Part shown: piece after piece, positions 17,478 through 26,686 of the stretch
Layout of the letters: every line of letters starts with the position of its first letter
Position numbering within the stretch: the stretch's first letter is position 1
NCBI GenBank assembly: GCA_963815505.1
Contig: CAWFGU010000010.1
Span: forward strand, 1 to 64,000
From: CAXBBB01 sp963815505
GTDB lineage: Bacteria; Bacteroidota; Rhodothermia; Rhodothermales; BA12
DNA: 64,000 nt
Direction: 5' to 3'
Notes under the pieces: model-generated
Told to the model about the DNA's origin: nothing
Databases searched by the model: none
The model's input: the letters and a program-made list of their open reading frames with translations, nothing else
Translations under genes and position numbers: made by a program

Positions 17478-18719
17478 CTACTCAAAGTCCGTCGTCAGGC
17501 GGAATCGGCTGATGCGGTTGTTGCCAGTGTCGGCGACGAAGACGGTCTGACGAAAGTAGGCTACCCCTTGCGGGTTGCGAAACTGCCGTCCGCCCCCGCC
17601 GCTCCCACCGAAGCTGACGTTGACGGGGCGATTGTCCTGGGCGCCTGCGGGAGGCTGCACGCCCTCGATACCGCTCAGCGTAAACGCGTACAAACTGTCT
17701 AGCGCCGAGTCGACGACGAACAGGTAGTTGGTACCGTCCGTCGTGATGGCGAGGTCGCTCGGCGCTGCGAACCGGCCTTCCTCGAATAGAAATCCGCGCC
17801 CACGGGTCGTGTCGCCGACGACGCCCAGCAGGCCGGGGATCGGCGAAATGTCGATGCCGTCAAGCGTCTCGGTGATGTCGAAAGCGAGCACGCTGAACCG
17901 GAGTGAGCGCGTCTCGCCCTGTTGCGCGAGGTAGAGACGGCCTGCGGCGCTGGCAGGAAACGACAACTGCTGCGGCGGCGCGACGGGCGAGATTACATCG
18001 GCGGGGTTGATGGCGCTACGAAGACTGGGCTGCGTAGCCGACAAACCTTCGGTGCGGATGGGACGTCCGGTTCGGTCATAGAGGACGACGGCATCGTAGG
18101 TCAGCGTCGACGCGTTCAGGCGCGGGCTGCGCACGTCGGGGCCTCGGCGGCTGACGTAGATGCTGTTGTCGGGCTGGACGGCGAGACCGGTGAAGCGGAC
18201 CTGCTCGTCCGACCGGACAGGCGTGCGCTGGTTCGACAGGCTGCGTACCGGATCGTCGAACGGAAACACGATGACGTCCTCAACCTGCGCCGCGCCGGTG
18301 GTCAGGCCCGAGAAGCGGTAGACGGCAGGCAAGGTGTAGGCCGTGTCGGCTACGGTCGTGTCGCGCACGCTCGTGACGTAGACGTGGAGTCGACGGTCCT
18401 GCATGACGTTGGTGGCTTGGGCGAGTGGCTCGAAGCCGAGAGGGCGTCCGGCGCGGTCGAGCACGTGCAGGCCGCGTGCGTCGGTGACGTAGATCAACTC
18501 GTCGTACCCCACAAATACATCGGTAGGCGCATCGAGCGGGGCGCCGTCGCCGCCGGTGACGTAGGTAGGAAGGGCGACGTAGGCGACTTCGTCGACGAGG
18601 CCGGGTTCGATGCGGCCTTCTTGGAAGATCTCGTCGGTCGTCCGGTCGTCCTTGGACCCCAGGAAGTCGCAGCCGGAGGCGCTCGCGGTCAGGAGCAGCA
18701 GGAGAAAGATGCGTGGCAT
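17478..18719 (-). CDS. NHL/beta-propeller lipoprotein
   Basis: A 413-residue lipoprotein: the signal peptide MPRIFLLLLLTASASGC ends in a lipobox-like ASGC. The body consists of short beta-propeller-like blades, with NHL-type phrases such as GYDELIYVTDARGLHVLDRAG and YFRQTVFVADTGNNRISRFR near the C-terminus, and DLAITTDGTNYLFVVDSA in the middle. It is the last gene of the envelope operon, starting 1 bp after the PorV stop. In that context it probably sits at the outer membrane with PorV and the TonB receptor; what it binds is unknown. ATG 18719 is chosen as it opens the signal peptide. Confidence 0.85.
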   Translation of the reverse strand: MPRIFLLLLLTASASGCDFLGSKDDRTTDEIFQEGRIEPGLVDEVAYVALPTYVTGGDGAPLDAPTDVFVGYDELIYVTDARGLHVLDRAGRPLGFEPLAQATNVMQDRRLHVYVTSVRDTTVADTAYTLPAVYRFSGLTTGAAQVEDVIVFPFDDPVRSLSNQRTPVRSDEQVRFTGLAVQPDNSIYVSRRGPDVRSPRLNASTLTYDAVVLYDRTGRPIRTEGLSATQPSLRSAINPADVISPVAPPQQLSFPASAAGRLYLAQQGETRSLRFSVLAFDITETLDGIDISPIPGLLGVVGDTTRGRGFLFEEGRFAAPSDLAITTDGTNYLFVVDSALDSLYAFTLSGIEGVQPPAGAQDNRPVNVSFGGSGGGGRQFRNPQGVAYFRQTVFVADTGNNRISRFRLTTDFE

Positions 18720-18720
18720 G

Positions 18721-19719
18721 TCAGAGGCCGAGGTTGAGCGAGATCCGGTGCACGTCGCCGAGCCGGTCCAGGCGGGTGAAGCCGTAATCGAAGCGGGCCG
18801 AGCGCGCGCCCGGAAGCGGCAAGCGCAGCCCGGCGCCGAGAGAGGGGAGTACCTGCTCTTCGACACCGAAGCGGTAGCCCGAGCGCAGGATCAGAGCGCC
18901 CACCAGTGTCAACTCGGCGCCTAAGCTGAGCTGCTCGGCGTTGTCATTGGGGTTGGTGAGCTGGGCCGACAGTTGCAAACCGCTCTGCTTCCCCATCCGA
19001 TCGGCCAGGAGGCGCGATCCATCGTAGGTGATGCCGAGCAAGAACGTCGTCGGTGGCGTGATGCTCTCGAAATCGTCCTCGGTCACGGTTCCGTTGAGCG
19101 TCTCGCGCGTCACACTGCCGCTCGGGTTGGTGTCGACGCCGAAGTTGCGGATGGCGACGGCAATCTGCGCACCGGTCGATCCGACGCGGTAGAACACCCC
19201 CAGATCAACGACGCCGGTTTCGGCCGTCACGTCTAGCGTCGACGACCGCAGGTATTTGGCCGTTACGCCGTACGAGAACAAATCCGACAGCTGCTGCGCG
19301 ATCGTTAGACCCGCGGCGAACTCGTCGTAGGAAAACGAGCGGCCCGTGCCGGCTGCCTGCAACTCGGTCGTTTCATCCATGTCGCCCGACGTAAACAGTT
19401 GGGCGCTGACGCCGATCGTCATGCCGATCCGGCGTACGGGAAACGTGAGAGCACCATAATCCACGCGCGTGTCGACGAAGTACTGCGTCTGCGAAACGAG
19501 CACGTTGGGACCGCCGAGTTGAGCGGCGAGGGCGGGGTTCCAAAACAACGCGCTGGCGTCGTTCACGTTGGCCACGACGGTCTCGCCCATCGCCGCCGAG
19601 CGAGCGTCGGGCGGAATGAGCAGCATCTGGAAGCCCGATGTGCCCGCCCGTTCGCTTCCGAACGACTGGGCCAGGGCGCTGCTGGGCAGCAGCAGAGCGA
19701 GGAAAATCAGGTAGCGCAT
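18721..19719 (-). CDS. PorV/PorQ family outer-membrane protein
   Basis: A 332-residue FadL-like beta-barrel. The signal peptide MRYLIFLALLLPSSALAQ is followed by the family N-terminal block GFQMLLIPPDARSAAMGET and NDASALFWNPA. The end DFGFTRL-like FDYGFTRLDRLGDVHRISL closes the barrel. PorV proteins shuttle T9SS cargo from the translocon to the attachment complex at the cell surface. Here the gene sits 3 bp downstream of a TonB receptor and in the same operon as two proteins with T9SS sorting domains, which suggests a PorV copy dedicated to them. It could also be a non-T9SS PorV/PorQ paralogue. Confidence 0.88.
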   Translation of the reverse strand: MRYLIFLALLLPSSALAQSFGSERAGTSGFQMLLIPPDARSAAMGETVVANVNDASALFWNPALAAQLGGPNVLVSQTQYFVDTRVDYGALTFPVRRIGMTIGVSAQLFTSGDMDETTELQAAGTGRSFSYDEFAAGLTIAQQLSDLFSYGVTAKYLRSSTLDVTAETGVVDLGVFYRVGSTGAQIAVAIRNFGVDTNPSGSVTRETLNGTVTEDDFESITPPTTFLLGITYDGSRLLADRMGKQSGLQLSAQLTNPNDNAEQLSLGAELTLVGALILRSGYRFGVEEQVLPSLGAGLRLPLPGARSARFDYGFTRLDRLGDVHRISLNLGL

Positions 19720-19722
19720 CGC

Positions 19723-22668
19723 TTAAAACGTATAGCTGACACCAAACACGAACTGGCGTCCGGGCAGGTAGCGAGCGGGGTTGAAGGGCGGCAGACCGGA
19801 CGTGGTCGGGTCCTCGTAGCGCGGGTCGCGCCGTCCGACTGTCACGTCATACGTGGGATCGCCACGCAGGCCAGTGAAGTCCGAGTTCTCGTCGAGTAGC
19901 GGATAAGCCTGCCCTGTAACGGGATTGATGACGAGGCCACGATTGGAGTCGAGCAGGTTCGACACTTCGAGCGTCAGCACCAAGTCGTTTCCGGCGATGG
20001 CTATGCGTCGCTTGAGGTTGAGGTCGAAGTTGAGCCACGGATCGCCCACTTCCGAAAAGCGTGCCTGGGGATCGCTGTCCGTCTCGTAGATCGGACGCCA
20101 CGCGCAGTTGTCCCGTTCGACAGCGCCCGACGGATCGGAGAGAGCCTGGCCCGTAATCGGATCGCGCTGGCAGCCGACGAACAGGGCAGGGGTGAAGCGC
20201 TGACCACTGCGGAATGTGCCTTGTAGATACGCCGAGAACCGGTTCAAGCCGGGCACTCCAAGGAGCGGGCGCGACCGGTTGTAGTCGTAGAACAGGCTCA
20301 TCTTGATGTCGAACGGCCGATCCCAAGCCAGCGGGGCTTCGGCGGTGTCCTGAATGTCGCCGTTGGCGAGGAAGCTCTGGATCGCGTCGTTGTTGGTCGA
20401 CGAGAGACCGGTCGCGCGGCTGTAGCTCGCGTTGAGTTCGCCCCGGAACGCCTGGGTGATGCGCTTGATGTAGGTCGCTTCGAGACCGCGCACGCGGGCG
20501 AAGTCGCCGTTGACGCGGAAGGCGCGGGTCACGTCGCGTCCCGACGGATCGGGAATGACGAGATTCTCGACCGTGATGAAGTCGTACTTGTCGCGCCAGA
20601 ACGCGGTCACTTCGAGTACGTCGTTGGGCGTGAGTTGACTCTTCAGTCCCAACTCGTAGCTGATGTCGCGCTCGGGGTCGAGGTCCGGGTTGCCCAGGTC
20701 GCTAAAGAAGCTCTGATCTTGGTAGAAGGGGTCGAGTCCGGCGTAAACGAACGTCGGGTGTGGAAGCTGGGTCGCGTGTCCGTAGTTGAAGTAGAGGACG
20801 CGGTTGTCCGTGACGGGGAACGAGACGTTGAGCTTGGGTAGGAAGTAGAACTTGGTCCGGTTGCCCAGCAGGTTCGTCGTGCCGTTGCGGTAGCTCTCGC
20901 GCACCTGCTCGAGGATCGGCGCGCGCTCGTCGTCGATCAAGTTGTCGACGTAGGTGCCGGGCTGCCAGCCTTCGAACCGGGCGCCGACGGTCGCGATCAG
21001 CCCTCGGTAGCGGATTTTCTGGGACGCGTAGAACGCCCCCTGTCGCGGGTTGACCTGCCAAATGTCCGAACTTTCGCCCAGCCGGTTCGTGCGCACGGCG
21101 TCCTCGCCCGTTCCGATCGGCGCGCCCACCCACGGACGCTCGATGTCGATCCACTGGTAATCGTTGAAGTCGATGTCGAGGCCGAGTGTGAGGCTGTTGT
21201 TGCGGTCGCCGAAGAAGCGGGTGTAGCTGCCTCGGAGCGTGACCTGCTCGGCATAGTGGTCGTGGAAGAGCGTCGCCAGTCCGCCATTGTTGACCAGTCC
21301 GGGGCCGGGAAGGACGAAAACGACCTGGGGTTCGCTGCCGTCGCCAGTCGGCACGGCGACGACTTCGATCGGGTTGGTGACGATGCTCTCGGGATCCAGC
21401 TCCTGGTTGACGTTGGTCGGGCGCCAGTCGCGTCCATTGGCGTCGGCGCGCAGGCGTGTGAACAGGCGGCTCGCGGTCAACTGGTAAAACGACGACGTGC
21501 TGGGCACGTGATTGAAGGTGAGGTAGCCCAGCAGGTTGTCGTGCGTGTACGTGTTGGCCTCGTCGGGCTGGAGCGCAAATGCGTACTGGAATCCGGGTCC
21601 GAAGACGGCTTCGTTTCCGGTGATCTGAAGTGAGCGCGTGTTCTGGTTGACGGCGATGGAGCGCTGGTAGGCTCCCGTCAGCTTCATGCCCTGCTGGATT
21701 TGCCAGTCGAGTTTGCCCAGCCCGCTCCAGCGGTTGTCTTGACGCGGCGACCAGAAGTCGCCGACGAGCGACGATCGCACGTCGTTGGCGGCGAAGTCGC
21801 GGGTGAACGTGTCCGAGAACTGCGCTTGTCCCGAGGCGAAAAAGCGCACCTTGCCCTTGACGATGGGCCCTCCGAGCGAGAGCTCGTAGCGGTCATCATT
21901 GAAGGTCGACCCCCACGCGTCGTTGAAGCCCAGGTTGTCGCGCTTGTGCATGAACGAGCCGCTGAATGTGTCCGTCCCGCTGCGCGTCTGGACCGAGACG
22001 ACGCCCGAGGTAACGTCGCCGTATTCGGCACCGACGCCGCCGGTCGTCACTTCGACCGATTCGAGCGAGTTCGACCCCATCTCGACACCGAAGCCCGTTC
22101 CTGCCAGCGGGTCCTTGGCCGATACGCCATCGATCACGAAGCCCGTTTCTTGCGCCCGTCCGCCGCGGATGTAGAGGCCCGTAGGGTCGCGCGTGACGCC
22201 TGCCTGGTTGGCGACCACGTCTTGGACCGTCTGGACCGGTGACGCTTCGATCTCGCGCCGCGTCGTGAGCTGGCTGCTGTTGGCCGCTTCGATCTCGACG
22301 AGCGGTCGGTCGCCCACGACGACGACTTCGTCTTCGGTCGAGAGCACAGCCTCGGCGATGTCGATGTTGAGCGTCGTAGTCTCTCCTCCGGTGATGCGGA
22401 TGCCGGTGAAACGCTTGGTCTCGAAGCCGATGTAGGACACCTGAATGGTGTAGGTGCCGGGATTGATGTCGGGAATGCGATAGCGGCCATCGGCATCCGT
22501 TGCGGTTCCGCGCGTGGTGCCTTCGATCAGGACGTTGACGCCCGGAAGCGCGAAGTCCGTCCCGGTTTCGGTGACGCGTCCGGCCAGCGTGCCCTGCGCC
22601 CATACAGGAGCGGCGGCGAGCAGAATGAGGCAGAAGGCGGAGAGCCGCTGGAAGAGGTTCAGGTACAT
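19723..22668 (-). CDS. TonB-dependent receptor with carboxypeptidase-regulatory N-domain
   Basis: A 981-residue outer-membrane receptor. The signal peptide ends APVWAQ. Residues of about 30-115 form the carboxypeptidase-regulatory-like domain (GTLAGRVTETGTDFALPGVN, DADGRYRIPDINPGTY). The plug domain follows (VVVGDRPLVEIEAANSSQLT, TGLYIRGGRAQETGFVIDGV), then the beta-barrel, ending in the aromatic residue of FVFGVSYTF. The reading frame is intact, unlike its upstream neighbour. It starts 4 bp after the stop of the Ig-like lipoprotein gene. No SusD partner is encoded nearby, so it is not a classical SusCD glycan pair; the ligand is unknown. Confidence 0.93.
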   Translation of the reverse strand: MYLNLFQRLSAFCLILLAAAPVWAQGTLAGRVTETGTDFALPGVNVLIEGTTRGTATDADGRYRIPDINPGTYTIQVSYIGFETKRFTGIRITGGETTTLNIDIAEAVLSTEDEVVVVGDRPLVEIEAANSSQLTTRREIEASPVQTVQDVVANQAGVTRDPTGLYIRGGRAQETGFVIDGVSAKDPLAGTGFGVEMGSNSLESVEVTTGGVGAEYGDVTSGVVSVQTRSGTDTFSGSFMHKRDNLGFNDAWGSTFNDDRYELSLGGPIVKGKVRFFASGQAQFSDTFTRDFAANDVRSSLVGDFWSPRQDNRWSGLGKLDWQIQQGMKLTGAYQRSIAVNQNTRSLQITGNEAVFGPGFQYAFALQPDEANTYTHDNLLGYLTFNHVPSTSSFYQLTASRLFTRLRADANGRDWRPTNVNQELDPESIVTNPIEVVAVPTGDGSEPQVVFVLPGPGLVNNGGLATLFHDHYAEQVTLRGSYTRFFGDRNNSLTLGLDIDFNDYQWIDIERPWVGAPIGTGEDAVRTNRLGESSDIWQVNPRQGAFYASQKIRYRGLIATVGARFEGWQPGTYVDNLIDDERAPILEQVRESYRNGTTNLLGNRTKFYFLPKLNVSFPVTDNRVLYFNYGHATQLPHPTFVYAGLDPFYQDQSFFSDLGNPDLDPERDISYELGLKSQLTPNDVLEVTAFWRDKYDFITVENLVIPDPSGRDVTRAFRVNGDFARVRGLEATYIKRITQAFRGELNASYSRATGLSSTNNDAIQSFLANGDIQDTAEAPLAWDRPFDIKMSLFYDYNRSRPLLGVPGLNRFSAYLQGTFRSGQRFTPALFVGCQRDPITGQALSDPSGAVERDNCAWRPIYETDSDPQARFSEVGDPWLNFDLNLKRRIAIAGNDLVLTLEVSNLLDSNRGLVINPVTGQAYPLLDENSDFTGLRGDPTYDVTVGRRDPRYEDPTTSGLPPFNPARYLPGRQFVFGVSYTF

Positions 22669-22672
22669 CGGC

Positions 22673-24258
22673 CTAGTTGGTGGGGAAGCGGAGGCTCTGG
22701 AGCAGCAGGCGCAGGGCCTCGCGGGCACCGGCGTCGCCGCCGTCCGGGCCAGCGAAGCGCGCCGATCCGTCGTCGTCGATGATGGGAAGCGCGAGAAAGG
22801 CGGCCGAGCGGTCGGGCGTGATGGCGGCGAGGGTGTTGGCTCCGTTCCAGTCGCCGCTGCCCCCTGCGGTCGTGCGGTACGTGAACTGCGTAGTGTAGAG
22901 CGGTATCGCGTCCGCCTCGAGGACGAGCGGAGCGCGAGCGTGATGATCGGCCGCCCCGTGTTGACGAGTGCAGGCAGCATGGCGCCCGTGCCCGGCACGA
23001 GGCGGCAGGCATGAGGTCGGCATTGCGGCCCAGCGTCAGGCGCAGTAGGCTGTCCGGCTTGGCGAACGTCGAGGCGACACGGCAGCAGCGAGAGAGCCGG
23101 GTTGTCGGCGTTGGCTGTCCGGGCGCCTCGTCGAGCGCCGTCGGGCTGACGACGAGCACGCTTCCGCCGCGCTCGATCAGCGCGTCCAGCGCAGGCGCGG
23201 CGAACGCGAACGACTCGCTCCTGCGCTGACGCGATCACGCTCTGGCTCACGAAGTAGACGTGTCGATACTGACGCATCAGCGCCGACAGCGTCGGATCGG
23301 CCAGGCGCGGCAACTGACGCGAGCGGATCGGCGCGTCGGGGTCGGTGAGCGTGTACGTGTCGAATCTGCCCGAGTAGGCCGACTAGGACCGACTGGTGAA
23401 ACGCCGTTACGGCGGCGGCGCGCGTGCTCTGGATGTCGTTGACGAACAGCACGTCGCTGGTGCGGCGCTTGACGTAGAACGAGGTGCGCGACGTGTCGCT
23501 GAACGCCTCGGTCGCGTCGACGGCGCGAACGTAGAGCGTGTTCGTCGTGCGTCGAGCAGCAGGCCGGGAACCGAGATTCCGGTCGAGCGGAAAGCGGTGC
23601 CCGCAAATACCTGAGCCGTCGTCTCGCTGCGCTCCGGCGTCGGCGTCGTCCGACACGAGCGTGAAGAACTGCGTGTCGGTGCCCAGGTCGACGTAGGTCG
23701 TCGAGTCGTTGAGCGAGATTTCGAAGCGCTGCAGGTCGCCGTCGCCCTCGGGGTCCGAGGCTTCGAACGAGAACGAGAACACGCCGAGCGTAGTGTCGGG
23801 CGGCAGGTCGGCTTCGATCAGGCGCAGGCGAGGGTTGCCGTTCTTGATAGGGTAGACCGTAGAGGCGGGCGTCGGGTCGGCCGCGCCGTCGTTGTCGATC
23901 GCGCGGACTTCAAACGCCACGTCGTCGACGCTCTGGCCGCGCTGAATGGGCAGCAGAACCGTCGTGTCGCGCGCGGTCGTGCGGGACCAGCCCTCGTCGG
24001 GGCCGGGAGCCGATGCGCTCGAATCGTAAAACCGGATCTCGTAGGCGTCGACGTAGCCGTCGGCGTCGGTTCCGCTCCAGTTGACGGTGAGCGTCGAGGA
24101 GAGCCGCTGGTCGATGTTGTCGACGAGCGAGGCGTCCTGGACGGCCAGTTCGGTGTCGGGCGGCTGGTTGGCGAACGCGTCGCCGCTCACGTCGCCGTCG
24201 CAGCCCGCGCTAGCGCGAGCAGGAGGCCGAGGCAGGTCAGTCGGAGGGGTCCGGTCAC
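22673..24258 (-). CDS. Ig/FN3-like lipoprotein (several frameshifts)
   Basis: One gene spread over all three frames. It opens with GTG 24258 (VTGPLRLTCLGLLLALAR) and, after a missing base near 24207, continues GCDGDVSGDAFANQPPDTEL, so it is a probable lipoprotein. Next come fibronectin/Ig-like repeats (LTVNWSGTDADGYVDAYEIR; FSFSFEASDPEGDGDLQRFE). A second half reads SDVLFVNDIQSTRAAAVTAF, RQYRHVYFVSQSVIASAQ and ALIERGGSVLVVSP, which looks like an alpha/beta fold. Further frame changes lie near 23625, 23553, 23373 and 23222. The end is LRLLLQSLRFPTN. Function unknown. The pattern points to sequencing indels. It lies between the T9SS cargo genes and the TonB receptor. Confidence 0.65.
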
Positions 24259-24284
24259 GAGGCGGGATCGGTCTGAAAAAGGAA

Positions 24285-24316
24285 GAGCGGGCGGCGGCTG
24301 TGCGCGCCGCCCGCTC
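24285..24316 (-). terminator. Intrinsic terminator after the second T9SS cargo gene
   Basis: A perfect 12-bp stem (24285-24296 with 24305-24316) has an 8-base loop. On the minus strand it is followed by TTCCTTTTT. It lies 25 bp past the stop at 24342. Inside an operon it may reduce expression of the downstream lipoprotein-TonB-PorV genes relative to the cargo. Confidence 0.8.
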
Positions 24317-24341
24317 CTTTGGGAGGGCCGAAGCCCGAGGG

Positions 24342-26640
24342 TCAGCGGAGGACCGTCAGCGCGCGCGTCAGGACCGCCTGGTCCGTGGTGAGGCGCACGA
24401 AGTAGAGGCCCGACGATAGGCGCGAGGCGTCGAGGTCGGCGCTCTGCGTGCCCGAGGGCTGGACACCGTCGACGAGCGTGGCGACCTTGCGGCCCAGCGC
24501 GTCGAACACGTCGAGCGTGACCGATCCGCTTTCGGCCAGTTCGAAGCGCACCGCGGTGCGTCCCGAGGCCGGGTTGGGAGCGGCTCCGAAGAGCGTCGCG
24601 ATGCCCGGAGCGACGGCGTCGCCGGTGCTGGTGAACACGCCGCCGTTCACGTCGGTCAGTTCGACCGGCAGCAGCTTGTAGTTGCCGAACGAGAAGTACC
24701 ACACGCCCTGGAGCGATGCCAGGTTCTGGTCGACCGTCAGGCTGTCTGAGTTGAGGCTTCCGGGAATGAGCGACGAGGCGTCGTCCGAGCGCAGGCTGGC
24801 CTGTCCGCTCGAGGCGAACGCGAACTCGCCGAAGTCGCTCGCTCCGTCGGCCGACAGGGCCGTGACGGTGACGTTCTCGAAGCGCACGTTCATGCCTTCG
24901 TAGGCTTCGGCTTCGGCGGGCGTGTCGAGGTCGTCGGTCGTGAGCGTGACGTAGTCGAGGCGGCTACCCGTTCCGGTCACCGAGAAGTCGCCCGTTCCGA
25001 CGATCAGGTAGGTGACGCCGAAGCGGTCGCTGATTTCGCCGCTCGTGATCGGCGAGCTGCGTTCCGGCGGCGAGGTTCAGCCCCGTCGTGTCCGACGCGT
25101 TCTCGAACGCGAGGAAGACGCCGTCGAACGGGTCGGTGCCGTCCTGAACGTTGACGTAGGTCGCATTCAGTCCCGAGCGAACCGATCCGCCGAACGTACC
25201 CAGGCGGTTCTGGATCGTGACGACGAGGTTCATGTCGGTGTCGATGCCGGCGAACGGGCTGTCTCCGGGGCCGCCGTCGGCGGTGCGCTGGATGTCTTCG
25301 ACCTCGTTGATGCCGTCGTAGAGCACGCGGAAGGTCGTCGTGCCGCCTGGATAGTCCGTTCCGTTGAAGCGCAGACCCTGCGAGTCGATCACGTCGAACT
25401 GGACCGTGACGAACTCGCCGTCGGCCTGCGCCGGAACGGAAGCCGAGTAGCTACCGCTTCCGTTGTCGGTGACCGTGACGGTCTGCGGCGTGTCGTTGGA
25501 CGACGTGGTGAAGCTGGCTTCGACCGACCCGATCGTGCCGTCGATGGCGCTGATCTGCGCCGTTACGTCAGCCAGCCTCGTTGCCCACGACCGTCGACGG
25601 GGCGGCGACGACGATGTTCTGCACGTTCGGCAGCGTCGTGACTTCGAGGTCGCGGTTGAGGAACGGATTGATCTGGAGGTGGCCTCCGGTAGGCGCCGCA
25701 TTGAAGTCGGCAAACGACGCACCGCCGCCGAACGTCAGGTGCCCCTGGAGGTTGAGGACCGATCCCAGCGCAGGCGGGGCGACCGTGCTGTCGCGCGGGT
25801 CGGGACCGCCAGAGCGCTTCGCAGGCGTCGAAGTAGGCGTCCGAGTACACGTCGTGCGGTCGTTGCGAAAGCAGAGCGCCGTATCGCGCTGGTGCAGCCA
25901 CGTATCTCCGCCGTCGCTGCTGACGATGTAGGCGGGGCGTCCGCTGCCTCTCTGCTCGAGGCCCGTCGCGATGGTCGTGACGCCTTCGAGACGGACGTAC
26001 GCGCTGTTGAGGTCGCGGAAGTTGTCCCAGTTGACCTGGAGCTGACCGTCCAAGTCGCGGTTGATGTCGCTTACGCGTAACCGTGATCGGGGCGAGCAGG
26101 CTGTCGTCGAAGCCGAAGTCGGCGAGGGAGCCCTTCGAAGACGACCGATCCGGCCTCGTTGGCGGGCGTGAACTGGAGCGTTTCGTTGAAGTAGTCGACC
26201 GTGCCGCGGATCGTGACCACGTCGCCGCGCTGCGTGCTGAGCAGCCCGGTCGTCGTCGAAGTTGCCGTCGACGATCTGGATGTCGTTGCCGCGCGCGCCG
26301 TTGGTGGCCGCGCTGGTGTCGCGGGCGAAGACGTGGACGCGGTTGGGCGCGTCGCCGTGCCGTCGCCGTCGAGGTCCTTTCCGAACGAGGAGAGGCCCGA
26401 TGTGCGAGGAGTGGTGAGCAGGACGACGGTGATTTCGACTTCCTGGCGTGCGAACGGCGAGGTCTGAACCAGTTCGCTCAGGCGGGCCGCGGTGAGCGAG
26501 GCGCCTTCGGCGTTGAGCGCGTCGATGCTCGACTGGGGCAGCGCGTTGATCTGGCGCACTGTCGGCGTCGGCAGTTGGTCCTGCGCGAACGTCACCGGAA
26601 CGGCGAGCAGCAGCAGGAGGAGAGTAGCGAGATGCTTCAT
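24342..26640 (-). CDS. Secreted protein with T9SS sorting domain (frameshifted)
   Basis: One gene of about 765 codons once indels are repaired. It starts at ATG 26640 with the signal peptide MKHLATLLLLLLAVPVTFAQ. The middle has an OB-like stretch (GDVVTIRGTVDYFNETLQFT) and an Ig-like region (SVEASFTTSSNDTPQTVTVT). The C-terminus is a type A Por secretion tail: FGAAPNPASGRTAVRFELAE, SVTLDVFDALGRKVATLVDG, SSGLYFVRL. Frame changes lie near 26350, 26250, 26130, 26070, 25830, 25570 and 25070. One is an extra G that breaks FEGSLADFGFDDS. It should be exported by T9SS and anchored or released at the surface. The role of the mature part is unknown. Confidence 0.75.
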
Positions 26641-26686
26641 GAGTAGAGGATTGGGATTACGTGATGGGTGAGAGGAGGATGCGCTC

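Noticed and set aside
19723..22668. SusCD-type glycan uptake locus
   Set aside because: The receptor has the SusC-like N-domain, but no SusD or glycoside hydrolase is encoded beside it.
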